Shown piece by piece: positions 10,951-23,109 of a DNA stretch of 64,000 nt (position 1 is the first letter of the stretch; each line of letters begins with the position of its first letter). The stretch comes from Earliella scabrosa. Lineage: Eukaryota > Basidiomycota > Agaricomycetes > Polyporales > Polyporaceae. The DNA is taken from NCBI GenBank assembly GCA_022605405.1, contig JABYQQ010000028.1, positions 310,001 to 374,000 of the forward strand, read 5' to 3'. A program made the translations under genes and the position numbers. A model generated the notes under the pieces. The model did not search any database. It saw only the letters and a list, made by a program, of their open reading frames with translations, and had not been told where the DNA came from.

Positions 10951-13225
10951 TCATTGCCCAGCAGCCGCTGCCCTAGCCCGACGCACCTGCACCTTGCGGT
11001 ACAAGAAGCGTCCGCCATACCAAGCGGCCACGACGAAGACGAACGAACCCACGATCGCCGCGCCGATGTAGCCGCTGTTCTCGTTCGCCTGTCCGCCACA
11101 CACCTCGTCAGCGCACAAGCAGCAGGAGGCCCCCGCTCTATCAGCATCCATGCACTCACATTCGCCCAGCCGCGCCACCAGCGCCCCGCGAGCCCGCCGC
11201 CGTCTTCCGCGTTGGCTGCGTCCTGGCACGGCGTGCAGTTCTCCCCGATGAGGCCCATGACCGTGATGAGCGAGATCGCGAACGCGACGAGGATGCTCAT
11301 GACCGTGAGCAGGATGCTCAGGTTCGACATCGCGTTGGCCTTCACCCGCAGCGCGCGCTCGCGCTCGAACTCGGCCTCCTCCGCCTCCATGACCTGCTGT
11401 TCGTCCGTCAGCTTCGCCGTCGAGCTGCTGGGGAGTGGCAGCGCCGCAGCGCCCACTCCCGCCCCCACGCCTGTGCTTGCCCCAGCGCCAGCCTCCGACG
11501 GGCTGCCGACGCGGGGAAGCGTCGGGGCGCGCTTCTCGAAGAGGGCAAACGACCGCTCGGGGAAGCCGGCGTACGAGTAGAGCATGATGATCGAGTCGAT
11601 CGAGTCGACGAGGGTCATGCCCACCGTGAACAGCAGCTGGTGGGCCCGAACCGTGTCAGACGTGTGCTATCAGTGGCAGGGGGCGGGACCACGCACGGGG
11701 AGGATGACGATGTCGCCCTGGCGGATCTGCTGCCCGTCCGGCTCGCGCTTCGCGATAGCGGAGATGGCGAGGAGAGCAATCGAGGACGCGGTGTCGAATC
11801 CTGGAACATGGGTTGGATGGGATCAGACATTGTAATTGCACAATAAGGAAGGGAAGCTCGGGACGAACCAAAGCCGAAGAGCACCCCGACGGGGTACATC
11901 TTCCATGGCCGGTCGACGAACGTGACGACGGGGCCGATGATCTTCATCGTGATCGTCTTGTGCTGTTCCTCCAGCTCGAGCTCATCGTCGGGGGTCTGCC
12001 CCGCTTCGCGTTGTTTCTTCAACTGGACGGTACCGGCATAAGTACACTAGGGACAAAGGGGTTTGGAGGATGGGTGCGCACCCGGTATCGTTTGCGGAGA
12101 ATGCGGTAGAGGATGATCGAGTTCGCAAGGCCGACGATGAAGAGGAACGTCGCGCTGACCGAGGCGCCTTCAGGGGAGGAGTTGCTCAGTTCAATGGCAC
12201 ATCCTGCTCACGGCGACGCGACAGAGGGAACAGGCCTTACCGACGATGCCGCCGACTTCTCCTACACCTTCGATGCGGTCGTAGACGTCTGTGCTGATTG
12301 CAATGGCTACGTTCTAAGTGCGCGCAGGTCAGAGTCAGCTACTAGTTGATTTCCTCGCCTGGAAAGAGCGAAGATCGGGCCATGGACGTACCACGACGAT
12401 GACGATCGTGCTGTGCCCAAGCGAGAAGAAGAGCCCGCAGGTTACGGGAAGCTGTCCCATGTTGATGAGGGCCCGGGTGGCATTGTCAATCGCACTGGCA
12501 TCCCAGCGTCGGGTGCGGTTAGTCCATGCGGTGTTTGGCAGAACCTAAGGATATGTAGTGAGCTTCCCCGCAAGGACGTGGGTGCACGGACTACAAGAAT
12601 GGTCACTCACGGACGGAGCAGACAATACCTGATGTGGTCAGCGTCGAGCGCTGTGGAAAGGCGTTCAGTATGAGTGCAGAAGTCAGTGTCAGAGTGAAGC
12701 ACATTGACTCTCTCCGCTGGTCCAGACTCATTATACCGGCATGGGTGTCTTTGCATGATGTGACATCATGCGGCCGTCCGTGAGAACACGCTGCAGAACA
12801 ACAAACCGCAGCAAGCTCTCACGGCGTCCGCATTATCACGCTGTGCAGTTCGTTCTGAGGGTGACCGGTGACAATCCCCAAGCCACGACCAGCGTCACGA
12901 GCGCCATTCTCTTATGTCCGCAATTACGTACCGTGTCTGAGTCCAATCGTCTGTACAAGCACGCAGAACGCCTGAATTAGCTAGCCGCAGAAATCGAAGG
13001 GGTTGGCGACAGCCTGCCCGGAAAGGGACTGACCCATGCTAGTAGCGCAAGCGAGAGGATCGGGCGGGTGGCAGGCCGCCGGGCAAAAAGAATCGCGCAG
13101 ACGATCCAGCAGACGGCGTTTGCAAGCACTTCGGCGGTGAGCAGGAGGACTGAGCGGCCAAAGATCGTGAGGCGGGGGACTCTGGCCTGAAGGCGCGAGA
13201 AGGAGGCGCCCAATCGCCGAGCCAT
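10951..13225 (-). CDS. NiCoT-family nickel/cobalt transporter
   Basis: High-affinity Ni2+/Co2+ permease of the NiCoT family, an eight-helix membrane protein; in fungi it supplies nickel to urease. Ten exons on the minus strand (13225-13034, 12950-12932, 12650-12629, 12494-12392, 12313-12241, 12203-12082, 12022-11869, 11800-11697, 11636-11160, 11088-10951) give 467 aa. The metal-binding signature RHALDADHI in helix II is built from the end of a 19-nt exon and a 22-nt exon. Other family motifs are LGHSTIV, LFGFGFDTASSIALL and GMTLVDSIDS. The usual TATE of the third motif reads TASS here. A Gly/Ala/Pro-rich hydrophilic insert of about 60 residues interrupts the C-terminal half. It converges with CTK2, about 110 bp apart. 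Confidence 0.92.
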
Positions 13226-14580
13226 CTTGGATTTCGTTGATTGCTATGTCGAGTGCTCGCTTGAAGCTTGGAACCGACCGCGTTACAGGGAGGCTCCTGT
13301 TCGTGGGACGGGGGGAAATGTCCCGGATCTGGAGGCGTTGAGCTGACTGTTGCCGGACGAGGAGGGGATGGCAGTCGACGACGAGGTTTTATTGCAGGCG
13401 ATAAGCTTCACATCTTGCATAGTCTTAGGCTACCGATTACTGAGAGCTTGCGTAGATAAGCTTGCTTGAGGCTTGAGGAGCTTTTGCCGTTTGGCCAGCG
13501 AAGAGATAAGCTAGATCGATGGCTGGTCATGGGACTCCTGGGGTTAGGTTCTCGCGGCTATCACCTTCCCACGGGCCACTCGAACTCGATGAGCATGCGA
13601 TTTGAGGCGAACTTGTGCGTCCCGCGTCATGGCTGATCTTGCGAACCGGAATCCGGATGCCTTGGGCTCTTGAACCAAGTTGAACGCCGACGTGCTCTCG
13701 AGAGGGGCGCATGATGAAGCTTGTTCCGCATACCGAATTGACATGGCCACGACGCAGAGGCTAAGTAAGTAGAGCAGGATTGGAGCCGTTTCATCTCGAG
13801 CTCCAGGTACGGTTACCTCAACGCATCGACTTGATTACATATTGATGCATTATGCCTATCGGCTGCGGAATTGCTGCGGACTTGCTGCGGACTGTGGCGG
13901 TACTACTTGCATCCATGATCCCTCCGGCGCCTAGTCGGCGGGGTTTAGGAAAGGTGCGTACATTCGTTGTGGATGATACTAGTACTGGGACTAACAGATA
14001 GAGGACACCCAAGGAGGACATTTCTTGCGCTCTTGCTTGGACATCTAAAGCAAGCAAATCGAAATACTGGAACCGGGACTGTCACCCGCTTGCCTCGCGC
14101 GTGTACAGGAGCCGCAGCACAGTGCCATGTAACAAGATCAACTTTTCCCTACACGTCGAACGTGCATTGCGGCCCTGTCAGACCATCGGCTTGGCGTCCG
14201 TATTATCGCGCTAATGCGGCATGCATGCGCTGAAAAGGCGAATTGTCATATGTTTGTGTGAGACTTTAGTCGGGGATGCGATAACCGTCACTGATATGGC
14301 AGGCACTCAGGTCGCGGAGGCAGGAAATATGAATGTTTTCGCAGCCTGGAAGATTACGGAACACGCCGTCAAGGCGCAAACACTTCGTGTGACCTACAAT
14401 CCCCCTTGCAGCCATTATGCGGGCTTTGCTGCCCGCTGCGCAGCGTCTAGCATTGTCCTCCCCTTCCGTTGGGTTCTCCCATAAACCATCGGATCGGAAT
14501 AATTTTACGTCGACCGCTGCCTCTATGTCTCGACTCTCAATCCTTCCCTCCTCCTCACTCATCGCTAGGTTTCGTCTCCA
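13226..14580. other. Intergenic region upstream of the GT61 gene
   Basis: About 1.35 kb with no supportable gene. It contains a small direct repeat around 13862-13892. Just before the GT61 start is a CT-rich stretch (about 14500-14580), common in fungal promoters. It presumably carries promoters for both flanking, divergently transcribed genes. Confidence 0.5.
13862..13892. repeat. Short direct repeat, unit GCTGCGGACTT
   Basis: The core GCTGCGGA occurs three times with 11-bp spacing (GCTGCGGAATT, GCTGCGGACTT, GCTGCGGACTG). Seen directly; no function is implied. Confidence 0.7.
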
Positions 14581-16137
14581 ATGCTCGAGATGGTCTCACC
14601 ACGACGTACGCGGCGACTTGCCCTCTTGTCTACATTCATTGTCCTCATCTTCGTCAGTCTCGGGGTGATGTGGATACACGATATCGATACCCCCTGGACA
14701 ACATTCCATTACCTCCATCCACCGCCCCATCACCACCGAGTCACGCACGAACGCCCCTTCTGCGACACACCGTCGCCGCCCGGCCATCCACCCGCGGAGT
14801 ACTTCAACATCAACCACCAACAAGCATTCTGCGAAGACCGCTTTGGGGCGGCATATCTGGAGAACCTTTCCCAGAATGTGGTGGAATATTGCAACGAGAC
14901 CGCGACATCTAGGCTGTCCTGCTTCCACAGCCGCACCGCCGCCGACAACCGCGTCGACTCTTTCTGTATGATTGAGTCCGCGTTGTACGACAGCAGGTCA
15001 TCCCAGTTCCGCCTCGACTGCCCTATCCGACCCGATGTCGACGCGAAATATCCCAGGGTCGGCTCGCTGTCCAAGTACTGGTACGGCACCGGCGTACAGA
15101 ACGTACTCAGCCGAATGGTCAACATCCACAAGTCCAACGAGGCCATCAACAAGACGGACCAACCACCCCAGTTCAGCGTCCTCGTCCAGCGCGAGGGCGC
15201 AGGGAACGCCTGGCACTGTATGATGGAGCTGTTCTCCTTCTACCTCACATTCGATGTGCTGCGCATGACCCTCAACCCCGCCACCAACGCCCCCTTCTTC
15301 CGTGCCGCAGACATTGCGAACACGCAGGTCGTCATCCTCGACTCGCACCCCGACGGCCCCTACTTCGACCTCTGGGGCCTCTTCTCCGACAAGCCTGTCC
15401 GACGGCTCAAGGAGCTGGACCTGGCTGCGACAGGACCCCAGAACGTCATTATCCCGCTCGCCGGCGGCGGCAATCCCTTCTGGCAAAACGACTGGGAGAC
15501 GAACGCCTGTCAATACTCCATCCTCCTCGACACCTTCGTCGATCGGGTCCTCGACCAGACGATGCACCTCAATCTTGCGGAGGACGCAGCCCGCGCGGAT
15601 GGTACGATCATCATCACCGTCATCGACCGCCGCGAGACCCGCCGATTACAGAACATGGACCGACTCATCAAGCGACTCAGAGCGGAACTCCCCCTCCCCC
15701 CTCCCCCTTCCACTCCATCGGAACCGCAATCCTCCACGGGAAGCGCGTCCCCCACCAGCGCCCACATCAACGTCGTCGACTTCGCCCGAATGTCCTTCCA
15801 CGACCAGGTCCGCCTCGCACACGCCAGCGACGTGCTCGTCGGCGTCCACGGCGCTGGCCTCACCCATCTGTTCTGGCAACGTCGCGGCAGCGCCGTGGTC
15901 GAAATCCTGCCCCACGACGTGAACAACGTCGGCTTCCGCACCGCGTCGCAGATGCGTGGGCTGCACTACTTCCGCGCGCACGGGGAGGAGCCTACACCGG
16001 AGGAGAAGGCGAAGGCGTCAGACTGGCATGTGCGGGACGTGGCGATTGGGGAGGATCGGTTCGTGGAGGTGGTCACGGCCGCGGTGAAGAGCGTGTATAA
16101 CACTGGGTTGAGGAGCTGGGATGTCGCGAGAAGATAA
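14581..16137 (+). CDS. GT61-family (DUF563) glycosyltransferase, type II membrane protein
   Basis: Single-exon gene, 518 aa. A basic N-terminus (SPRRTRRLA) is followed by one hydrophobic segment at about residues 13-32, giving a type II Golgi or ER membrane topology. The C-terminal half carries the DUF563/GT61 domain, with the hallmark GVHGAGLTHLFW near residue 421 followed by VEILPHDVNN. Earlier landmarks are REGAGNAWHCMMELFS and IVIPL-type strand segments. GT61 enzymes include EOGT, plant xylosyltransferases and fungal capsule or wall enzymes, so the sugar donor cannot be named. A second in-frame ATG at 14590 is possible; 14581 is used because both precede the basic stretch. A Pro/Ser linker near residues 375-395 is probably an exposed loop. 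Confidence 0.85.
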   Translation: MLEMVSPRRTRRLALLSTFIVLIFVSLGVMWIHDIDTPWTTFHYLHPPPHHHRVTHERPFCDTPSPPGHPPAEYFNINHQQAFCEDRFGAAYLENLSQNVVEYCNETATSRLSCFHSRTAADNRVDSFCMIESALYDSRSSQFRLDCPIRPDVDAKYPRVGSLSKYWYGTGVQNVLSRMVNIHKSNEAINKTDQPPQFSVLVQREGAGNAWHCMMELFSFYLTFDVLRMTLNPATNAPFFRAADIANTQVVILDSHPDGPYFDLWGLFSDKPVRRLKELDLAATGPQNVIIPLAGGGNPFWQNDWETNACQYSILLDTFVDRVLDQTMHLNLAEDAARADGTIIITVIDRRETRRLQNMDRLIKRLRAELPLPPPPSTPSEPQSSTGSASPTSAHINVVDFARMSFHDQVRLAHASDVLVGVHGAGLTHLFWQRRGSAVVEILPHDVNNVGFRTASQMRGLHYFRAHGEEPTPEEKAKASDWHVRDVAIGEDRFVEVVTAAVKSVYNTGLRSWDVARR

Positions 16138-18612
16138 GCTGGATTTCGTTCATTATTTCGTTCATTCAAGAGGACTATCGGGTTCATTGGACACGTAGAT
16201 GTCGTAGCCTATTGTGTAACCTTCTGTACGATCCCCACTACCTCGGTCGGCAGTGGATCTCTGAAGCTAATTGACCCTCCAAAACGTCACATGCATGGTC
16301 ACTGCCGGCCACGTCCGAGACTGCGACTGCATGAGAATGCGTACCGTGTCATCGCGAATTTTCGGTCCCTCGGTGCGCTTGGATCTCTCCCCCGAGTCGT
16401 TGAGCTTCCTTGAGAACCCAATTTTGCGGCTGGTGCTGGTGGCAGTAGCCAACGTTCACCGTCCTGAGAAATCCTGATGCTCGAAAACTGGTACACCTCG
16501 TTTCGACTACTTCTTCTTGTGGTTTGAGGTCGTTCTAGATGGGGTTACAACTGTTACGTGCACGTTGCACATACTCCAGGGCCGGCAGGGCCGTCCGCGC
16601 AGCCTTCAGCCCCAACGTCTCCAGTCTCTCACATACCGCATCGAGACAGGACATTCCCTGAGCATGTGCTGCTCGAGTGCAGGAAGTACCGCCGCTGGTG
16701 GAACTGCCGCGGTGAGTACGAATTCCTGCAGCGGGTGAGCTCTTACGGTGACGTCACCACGTTCATTAGGTCGAACGAGAGCGCGTTCGGCTTCGCGGAC
16801 ACGCACGAACCTATGTATTGATTGACGAGAGACTCCGGTCCTCACTTGGCGACCATGGCGCTGCCTGTCAGCGCATACCTTGAGTGTAGGCAACAATGGC
16901 TGAGAACACTCGCTCGCCACCGTGATACCTATCAGTAAATAGCCGCACCTGTACTCCGTACGAGCGGGATATAAAAGCGCGAATTTGAAAGAAAAAGACA
17001 GGACATTCCAGCAAAAGTTTGACTACTCACTATGGATTGGTCGATACGGGTACAGTACATCACGTAAGTAGTCCCGCATCCCAGTTCTTGGACGATAAAC
17101 GTGTATGACGTCAATTTGGTACGGGTCTTCTTGAAGGTCATTGATTATGAGCGTCTGATGGCAGAACATCATGAGCTCAGCCCGGGGCCGGAGGCAGAAA
17201 GTCGTGCTATTGGCCTTCACGCACGCAAATCGACCCGAAAGGAAGGTCGGCCGCCACATAGCAACCGGTAGCACCGTCCATAATGAAAAGCATTCCACGC
17301 AGAACGTCGACAATATTATTGCGCATCACGCCGCAGAGCAAGACTCGTCGGCGAGAAGGTGCGCATCCGGTGGGAAGTTGCGTTCATCCGGGCCCGTGCG
17401 TTCGATTAGATTCCGGGGTGCAAGTCGTGGAATGACGAGGATCATAATGATGTATACTTAGGGATCATGGATGCTTCCGTGCATGGGCGACAACCTCGGT
17501 TCTGCTGGTCGCGCGTCTTCCATGCATGCGCGCGTGGGCCTGAATTTGGGCGATGGGGATATTGAGAGCAATATCAATGTGCGCTTTGGGCGAGATCCGT
17601 CGTGGAGAACAACTGTTCACAGCACTTGCAGTCAACTGGTCATAGTACTGGTGCGATGTTTGGAAAGGCAGATGAAATGTATGTGGACTCGTTGCCTTTG
17701 AGCTGCGGTGATTGCGCAGATATAGCCGACAAGAACTTTGGAGTGATTCCAAGAGACGTCTGGGTGTAGCAGCGGTCACCAATCGCTGAGCATCCGTCGG
17801 TCAGCGCCACCGGATTGATGTGGTGGACCGACGCCACCGAACTTGTCCGAGTTGGGACGGAGAGGAACGCCTGAGACATGTCCGACTGGGCATGATGATC
17901 GTGTGGTATGGTAGGGGTGTGAGCGACGGGAGGTTCGGCCGGTGTTCTTTGAAGGACCAGAGTTTGGCAAGTTTGAGCTCTAACTCGAATAGTCCTAGCG
18001 CACGGAGGAAACCTAGTTTGAGTCGAGGCTACTGAGCGGGCGCTTGAACGCACCAGCGAACGGAAGACACGATCGTGGGCGTGACGAGAACGGTTACGAC
18101 GGTGGCGACGACGGTGGCGACGACGAGAGACGGACGGGGAGAGTGGCACGGACAGTTACGGGGTTAAGGCTGTCGACGGTGGAAGGGATCGTGCCGTTCC
18201 CGCGAACGACAGGTTCGGGCGCCAAGGGATGGCGCGTGTGTCACATCAGAGGTCACGCGAGCGTGACGGAAAGTGAACCTGTTGCGGAGGTGGGAGGGCA
18301 TGTCGTCTTCGAGTTCCGTCTTTCTGTCTTCCCCGAGCCCGTTCCCGGCGGACTGCTTCCCTCCCACCTGGCCGGGCCATCTATCCCCACCAGCTCTCTT
18401 ATTTTACGACTTTCCACGGCCCTCCTCCTCCCTCCCTCCCGCCGATCTCTGCCTCGCCTGCTCCCCGTGTTTCCACTCTTCACCCGCTCTCGTACTGCTA
18501 TCGACTTCACCCGACATCCGCCAACCGACACTCTCCGTCGCTTCGCTCGCGACACGCCCTCGACGTCCGCCGTCCTCCTCCAGCCCAGCTACGCTCACCT
18601 GCATGACGCGCG
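16138..18612. other. Long upstream region of the Ras exchange factor gene
   Basis: About 2.5 kb without a gene I can defend. A frame around 17023-17313 on the minus strand has a hydrophobic stretch but no partner exons. A 12-bp tandem repeat sits at 18096-18125. A long pyrimidine-rich tract (about 18350-18610) leads into the RasGEF start, typical of strong fungal promoters or 5' UTRs. Confidence 0.45.
18096..18125. repeat. 12-bp tandem repeat ACGACGGTGGCG, 2.5 copies
   Basis: Two perfect copies (18096-18107, 18108-18119) and a half copy (18120-18125) in the untranslated upstream region of the RasGEF gene. Confidence 0.85.
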
Positions 18613-21600
18613 ATGCCCGTCACGCATCTTAGGATAGACACTTCCATCGTCTCCGCCGACCCTTCATCCAGCCGAGCACATCGCGATGGCCTCCGCACAC
18701 CCTGCACTCCCCGCTCTCCTGCCTCCGCTCGCAGTACTGCCAGCTCTTCCTACCGCCTCCGCAGTCCCTCATCTCCCTCCGCCTCTTCTCAGATGTCCCA
18801 CAACTCGCACGCGCCCTCTTCCACCTCCCACCTATCTGCCAACTCCGCCCGACGCTCTGTCCCCACTACGCCCACATCCGCACCCGGTCGTTCTCCATCG
18901 TGGCCCACGATCGATTCTGGTTCAGAAGACGAGGGAGGTGGGACAGCGTCGGAAGAGTATGTCCTCGCCATGCACGATTTTGCTCCGCAGCAGCCCAATG
19001 TCACCTGCCTGACCTTTCGGGCCGGGCAAGTCATCAAGGTCTTCAACCGCGACTCCAGTGGGTGGTGGGACGGTGAACTGGACGGAAGGAGGGGCTGGTT
19101 TCCGAGCAACTACGTGACTTCCGAGGTCGGGTTGCTGACGGAGGAGGAGCTCCCAAGAGGCAAGGTGAGCATCATTGATTCTGTCTCGTCAGTCCGCTCT
19201 CCCTGGGAGATGCATGACGGAAGCGCTGCGCATCGAACTGTTGTCGATCTCGCGTTGCCGGCATGTCTCCTTGACAGACGTGCTGCCCGTTCCGCAGTGT
19301 GACTGTATGCGTATTCCGGTTAGCAGTATCGTAAGCTGGACGATGTGCTACGCTTGCTTCTGTCCGGCTCCAGCACGGTCTACTGCCATGTACCGTCGTC
19401 TTCGCGATCTCTCTTTGACCGCCTTACGGCCCCGCCCATACCGGGCGGCGCCGGGCCCTGTCATTGGCTACAGATATACTGATCATTACCTTCCACGTCC
19501 AGAAACCTCATGCGGGACACAGCCATAATATATCCGTATCATCCACAACTTCATGGGCCAGTACATCCTCTCGCAAAGGCAAAGCCGCATTTGCTCGCAA
19601 TGATCATCCCCCAACACATGCTGATCCATTCGGCCATACTATCGACATGTACTGCCCTCCACTCATGCTACCTCTCCTCCGCGCCCTCTCCCTCCTTCAG
19701 ACCGCGGTTCGGATGAACCGCGTACAACACTTCCAACCCGCAACCGCATGCATCATCTCCTGTGTGCGTGCCCTCCTCTCCGAAATTGGCTGCCTATCGC
19801 GCGACGCGCCGGTACTTAAGCAGCATGGCGTTCTCTCACAAGAGCGCAAACGCATCCTCTCGGACCTCGCCTCGCTCGTCACGCAAGCGAAGCGCGCGTC
19901 AGATGAAACCGTCGCCGAAGACATGCGCGACATCGAAGTCCAGGCGATGGTCCGGCTCGCTGGCCAACTCTTCGCACATGTACGCGGCTTCCTCGCCGTT
20001 GCAGTGCAGTGCGGTGTCAACCTCCCATCGACCGCGGTGCGCCCTCTTCGAAGCGATTCAGAGTCCTCCCAGCTTGACGGTCGGTGGGGCGGCTCGAATG
20101 GTACGCTCGTGCAGGACGACCCCGTGAGCGAGGATGACTTTGAAACTCCTGGCCGGCCGAAGAACGGCTTCGCAACGAGGTCACGGAAACCCACTCAGTC
20201 AAATACGCCGAGTCGGCCGAAGAGCCTTGGAGACCTGAAGAGCTCGAAGCGCGCTGCTATGGGAGCGGACTACCCGCCCATGCCGACAGGCCCCTTGAAG
20301 CTTGCGCAGCGCAACCTGTCCGAACACAACCTTGCTTCTCCCGCACGGCGCGTGGTCAGTGAGAGCGTGTCACGGCATAAGCCCGCGCAGGATTCCATCA
20401 GTAGCGATTCGTCATCGTCGTCGTTCTCGAGTGACTCGGTCGGCACCCCTGCAACTCCTGTCTTCCCGTCTGGACCTGCGACCACTGCAGAGCTGTCCGA
20501 GATACTGAGGTACACACACGACACCTTCCTTTCGACCATCGCTGCCTTCATCGGCCATGCCCACTCCTTTTCGCGGTACTCCCATGCATCAAGTACGGGC
20601 CACCTCTACGACCTCGCACGCGAGATCGTCGACGTGGTCTGCCGTCTTCTCACCATCGTTGAGGCGGTCCTCCGACATCCCGACATCCCCTCCGCGAAGG
20701 CCGACGGCTTGCTGGCAGCCAAGGAGGGGCTCTATAACGTTACGACTATGCTCGCGGACTCCGTGAGAGCGCTCATGGACCCTCCATCGGACGACACGTC
20801 CGAGGAGGCGGAGAAGGAGCGGCTGCTGCAATGTGCGACCAACGCACTCAAGGCGGGCTCAGACTGCGTGAACGCGATCAAGAAGTGCGTGCAGCGCGCG
20901 ACAGGGGAGCGACCGTTCGTCTTCGATCTGCCCGAAGCCGACGACCCAGAGGGAGGCGTATACACCCCGCGCAAGTTTGGTCACGCGCATCGCCCGTCGA
21001 CAGCGAGCGCGAAGAGCGCAAGGAGCGCCCCGCGGATACGCAAGGAGAGCAGCCTGCACGCGCTTCATGGATCATATCTCGAGGGCGAGGAGGAGGATCT
21101 GACGATTCAGGCGCAGGGCGTGGAGGATGCTGACCACACGCTGACCGTCAAGCGGCATTCGGATGGGGAGGTTGCTATCGTGCAGCACCCGCCATCGCCC
21201 ACGCCCGCGCTCGAGAGCGAGTCCGTCGAGGAGAGCATGCCTGCGACACCGATCACGCCCAGCACTCCAGGTATCCTGCCCGCAGACAAGCCACTTCCGG
21301 ACATTCGCCCGTCGTTCGAGTCGGTGACGCAGCGGTCGGACGCGATGTCGCTCAACTCGTACGCTCCCACAGAGGACGACCGGACTACATGGGAGGGTAG
21401 CCAGCGCCATGGTGTTGCCCCGGCTGGGCCCATGCCTTTTGCCACCCCTGTCCTTCCTTGGACGTTCCCTCACGATCACGCTCCGGAGGACGTCGCATAC
21501 AACAGCGACGGTCAGCTCGTCGGTGCGACACTGGAGGCGCTCGTCGAGCGCATGACCCCGCACGACGCACTCGTGGAGCCGCCGTTCGCTGCTGTCTTCT

Positions 21601-23109
21601 TCATGACCTTCCGCCTCTTCACCACGCCTGCGGAGCTCCTTGACGCGGTGATTGCGCGCTACAACATCCTCCCCCCTCCCGGCCTTCCCGACAGCGACCT
21701 CCGTCTCTGGCAGCAGCGCAAGGGCCTCCCCGTCCGCCTGCGCGTGAGCAACTTCATCAAGTCCTGGGTGGAGAGCTACTGGCGGCACTCGACTGACAGC
21801 GCCGTGATCCCGACGCTCGTCTCGTTCGTCCGCGACGCGCTCGCAGCGATGTTCCCCGGGCCCTCGCAGCGCATCCTCGAGCTCATCCACCTGCGCGTGC
21901 AGGCGGGCGCGAGCGAGACGCTCTCGCCCAAGGGCGACCGCGAGCGCGACCGGCTGCGGGACGCGGGCATCCCGCTCAACCCGCCGACGCTGCCCGGGCC
22001 GATCTCGGAGATCCCGCGGCCGATCATGACGAAGAACGTGCTCGCGCTGCTCCGCTCGCGCACGTACGCGGCGGTCGCGGTGACGGACTTTGACGCGCTC
22101 GAGCTCGCGCGGCAGCTGACGGTGATGGAGTGCACGCTCTACTGCGCGATCCAGCCTGAGGAGGTGCTCGAGACGGGCGCGTCGTCCAAGTCGAAGGACA
22201 AGGACGGCGCAGCAGTGGTGGTGAATGTGAACGTGAAGGCGGTCACGTCGCTGAGCACGGCGATCACCGGCTGGGTCGCGGAGAGCATCTTGAACGAGCT
22301 GGACACGAAGAAGCGCACGGCGCTCGTCAAGTTCTTCATCAAGCTCGCGGACCGGTGCGTGTCGCTGCGGAACTACAGCACGCCGCGGTCGATCCTGGCC
22401 GCCCTCGACTCTTCGACGATTGCCAGGCTGCACCAGACTTGGGTGGTGAGTCCTCCTTGGTGATGGATGCCTGTGGGCGCAGATTCATACCGTATGTCAT
22501 TCGCAGGGTCTGCCGCAGAAGGCGAAGGTGCAGCTCGAGTCGCTCCGGAAGCTCGCTGACCACGCGAGGAACTACCACGAGTATCGGTCGCGTCTGCGGA
22601 ATACCGCTCCTCCCGCTGTCCCCTTCCTTGGTGAGTATATCGATGTCATCGAAAACAGAACATGCACCTAATGACGTCGCTCCTCAGGTTTATACCTAAC
22701 GGATATCACGTTCTGCCGCGAGGGCAACCCGTCGCACAGGACATCGCCAAAGGCTCCGGAGAAGAAGCTCCTCAACTTCAACAAATACCACAAGCTTGCG
22801 CGTATCGTACAAGGTATGATACTCTTATCTCCCATGCCGTCAACAATCTCTCAACTGAATTGTCCCTTGACAGATATGCAGCGCTTCCAGGTGCCGTACA
22901 ACTTGAAGGAGATCCCAGAGGTGCAGGCCTACCTTCGCGATGCCTTCGAGAAGTCCCAGCGTCAGGGCGACCTCCAGGACCTGTACAGGCGCAGCCTCCT
23001 CGTCGAGCCGAAGCAGTCCGCAGAGGCGCCCCCAACAAGCGATGTGCGTCAGCTCTTTGCATGGGCCAGCCGCTCACAGCAGTCTGTCCCGCCCGCACCC
23101 GCTTCATAG
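18613..23109 (+). CDS. SH3-containing CDC25-type Ras guanine nucleotide exchange factor
   Basis: Large exchange factor (1326 aa in this model) that loads Ras with GTP upstream of cAMP/PKA and MAPK signalling. Exons: 18613-19164, 19503-22445, 22507-22630, 22688-22813, 22874-23109. A Ser-rich N-terminus is followed by an SH3 domain at about residues 115-172 (AMHDFAPQ, then SSGWWDGELDGRRGWFPSNY). A long Ser/Thr-rich linker follows. The RasGEF N-terminal module contains VGATLEALVERMTPHD and FFMTFRLFTTPAELLDAV. The catalytic Cdc25 domain contains ARQLTVMECTLYCAIQPEE, LQ-type helices and DITFCREGNPS. This architecture matches fungal CDC25/STE6/aimless-like proteins. The intron after exon 1 is 338 nt, much longer than the others, so a missed small exon there is possible. 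Confidence 0.9.

Noticed and set aside
17023..17313. Minus-strand frame with a hydrophobic stretch, possibly a membrane protein exon
   Set aside because: No neighbouring exon with a compatible phase or a second membrane segment could be found.
21072..22433. Long open frame on the minus strand (about 450 codons) inside the RasGEF exon
   Set aside because: It is an antisense shadow of a GC-rich coding exon: Arg-rich low-information protein, no motifs, while the plus strand encodes a clear RasGEF domain.
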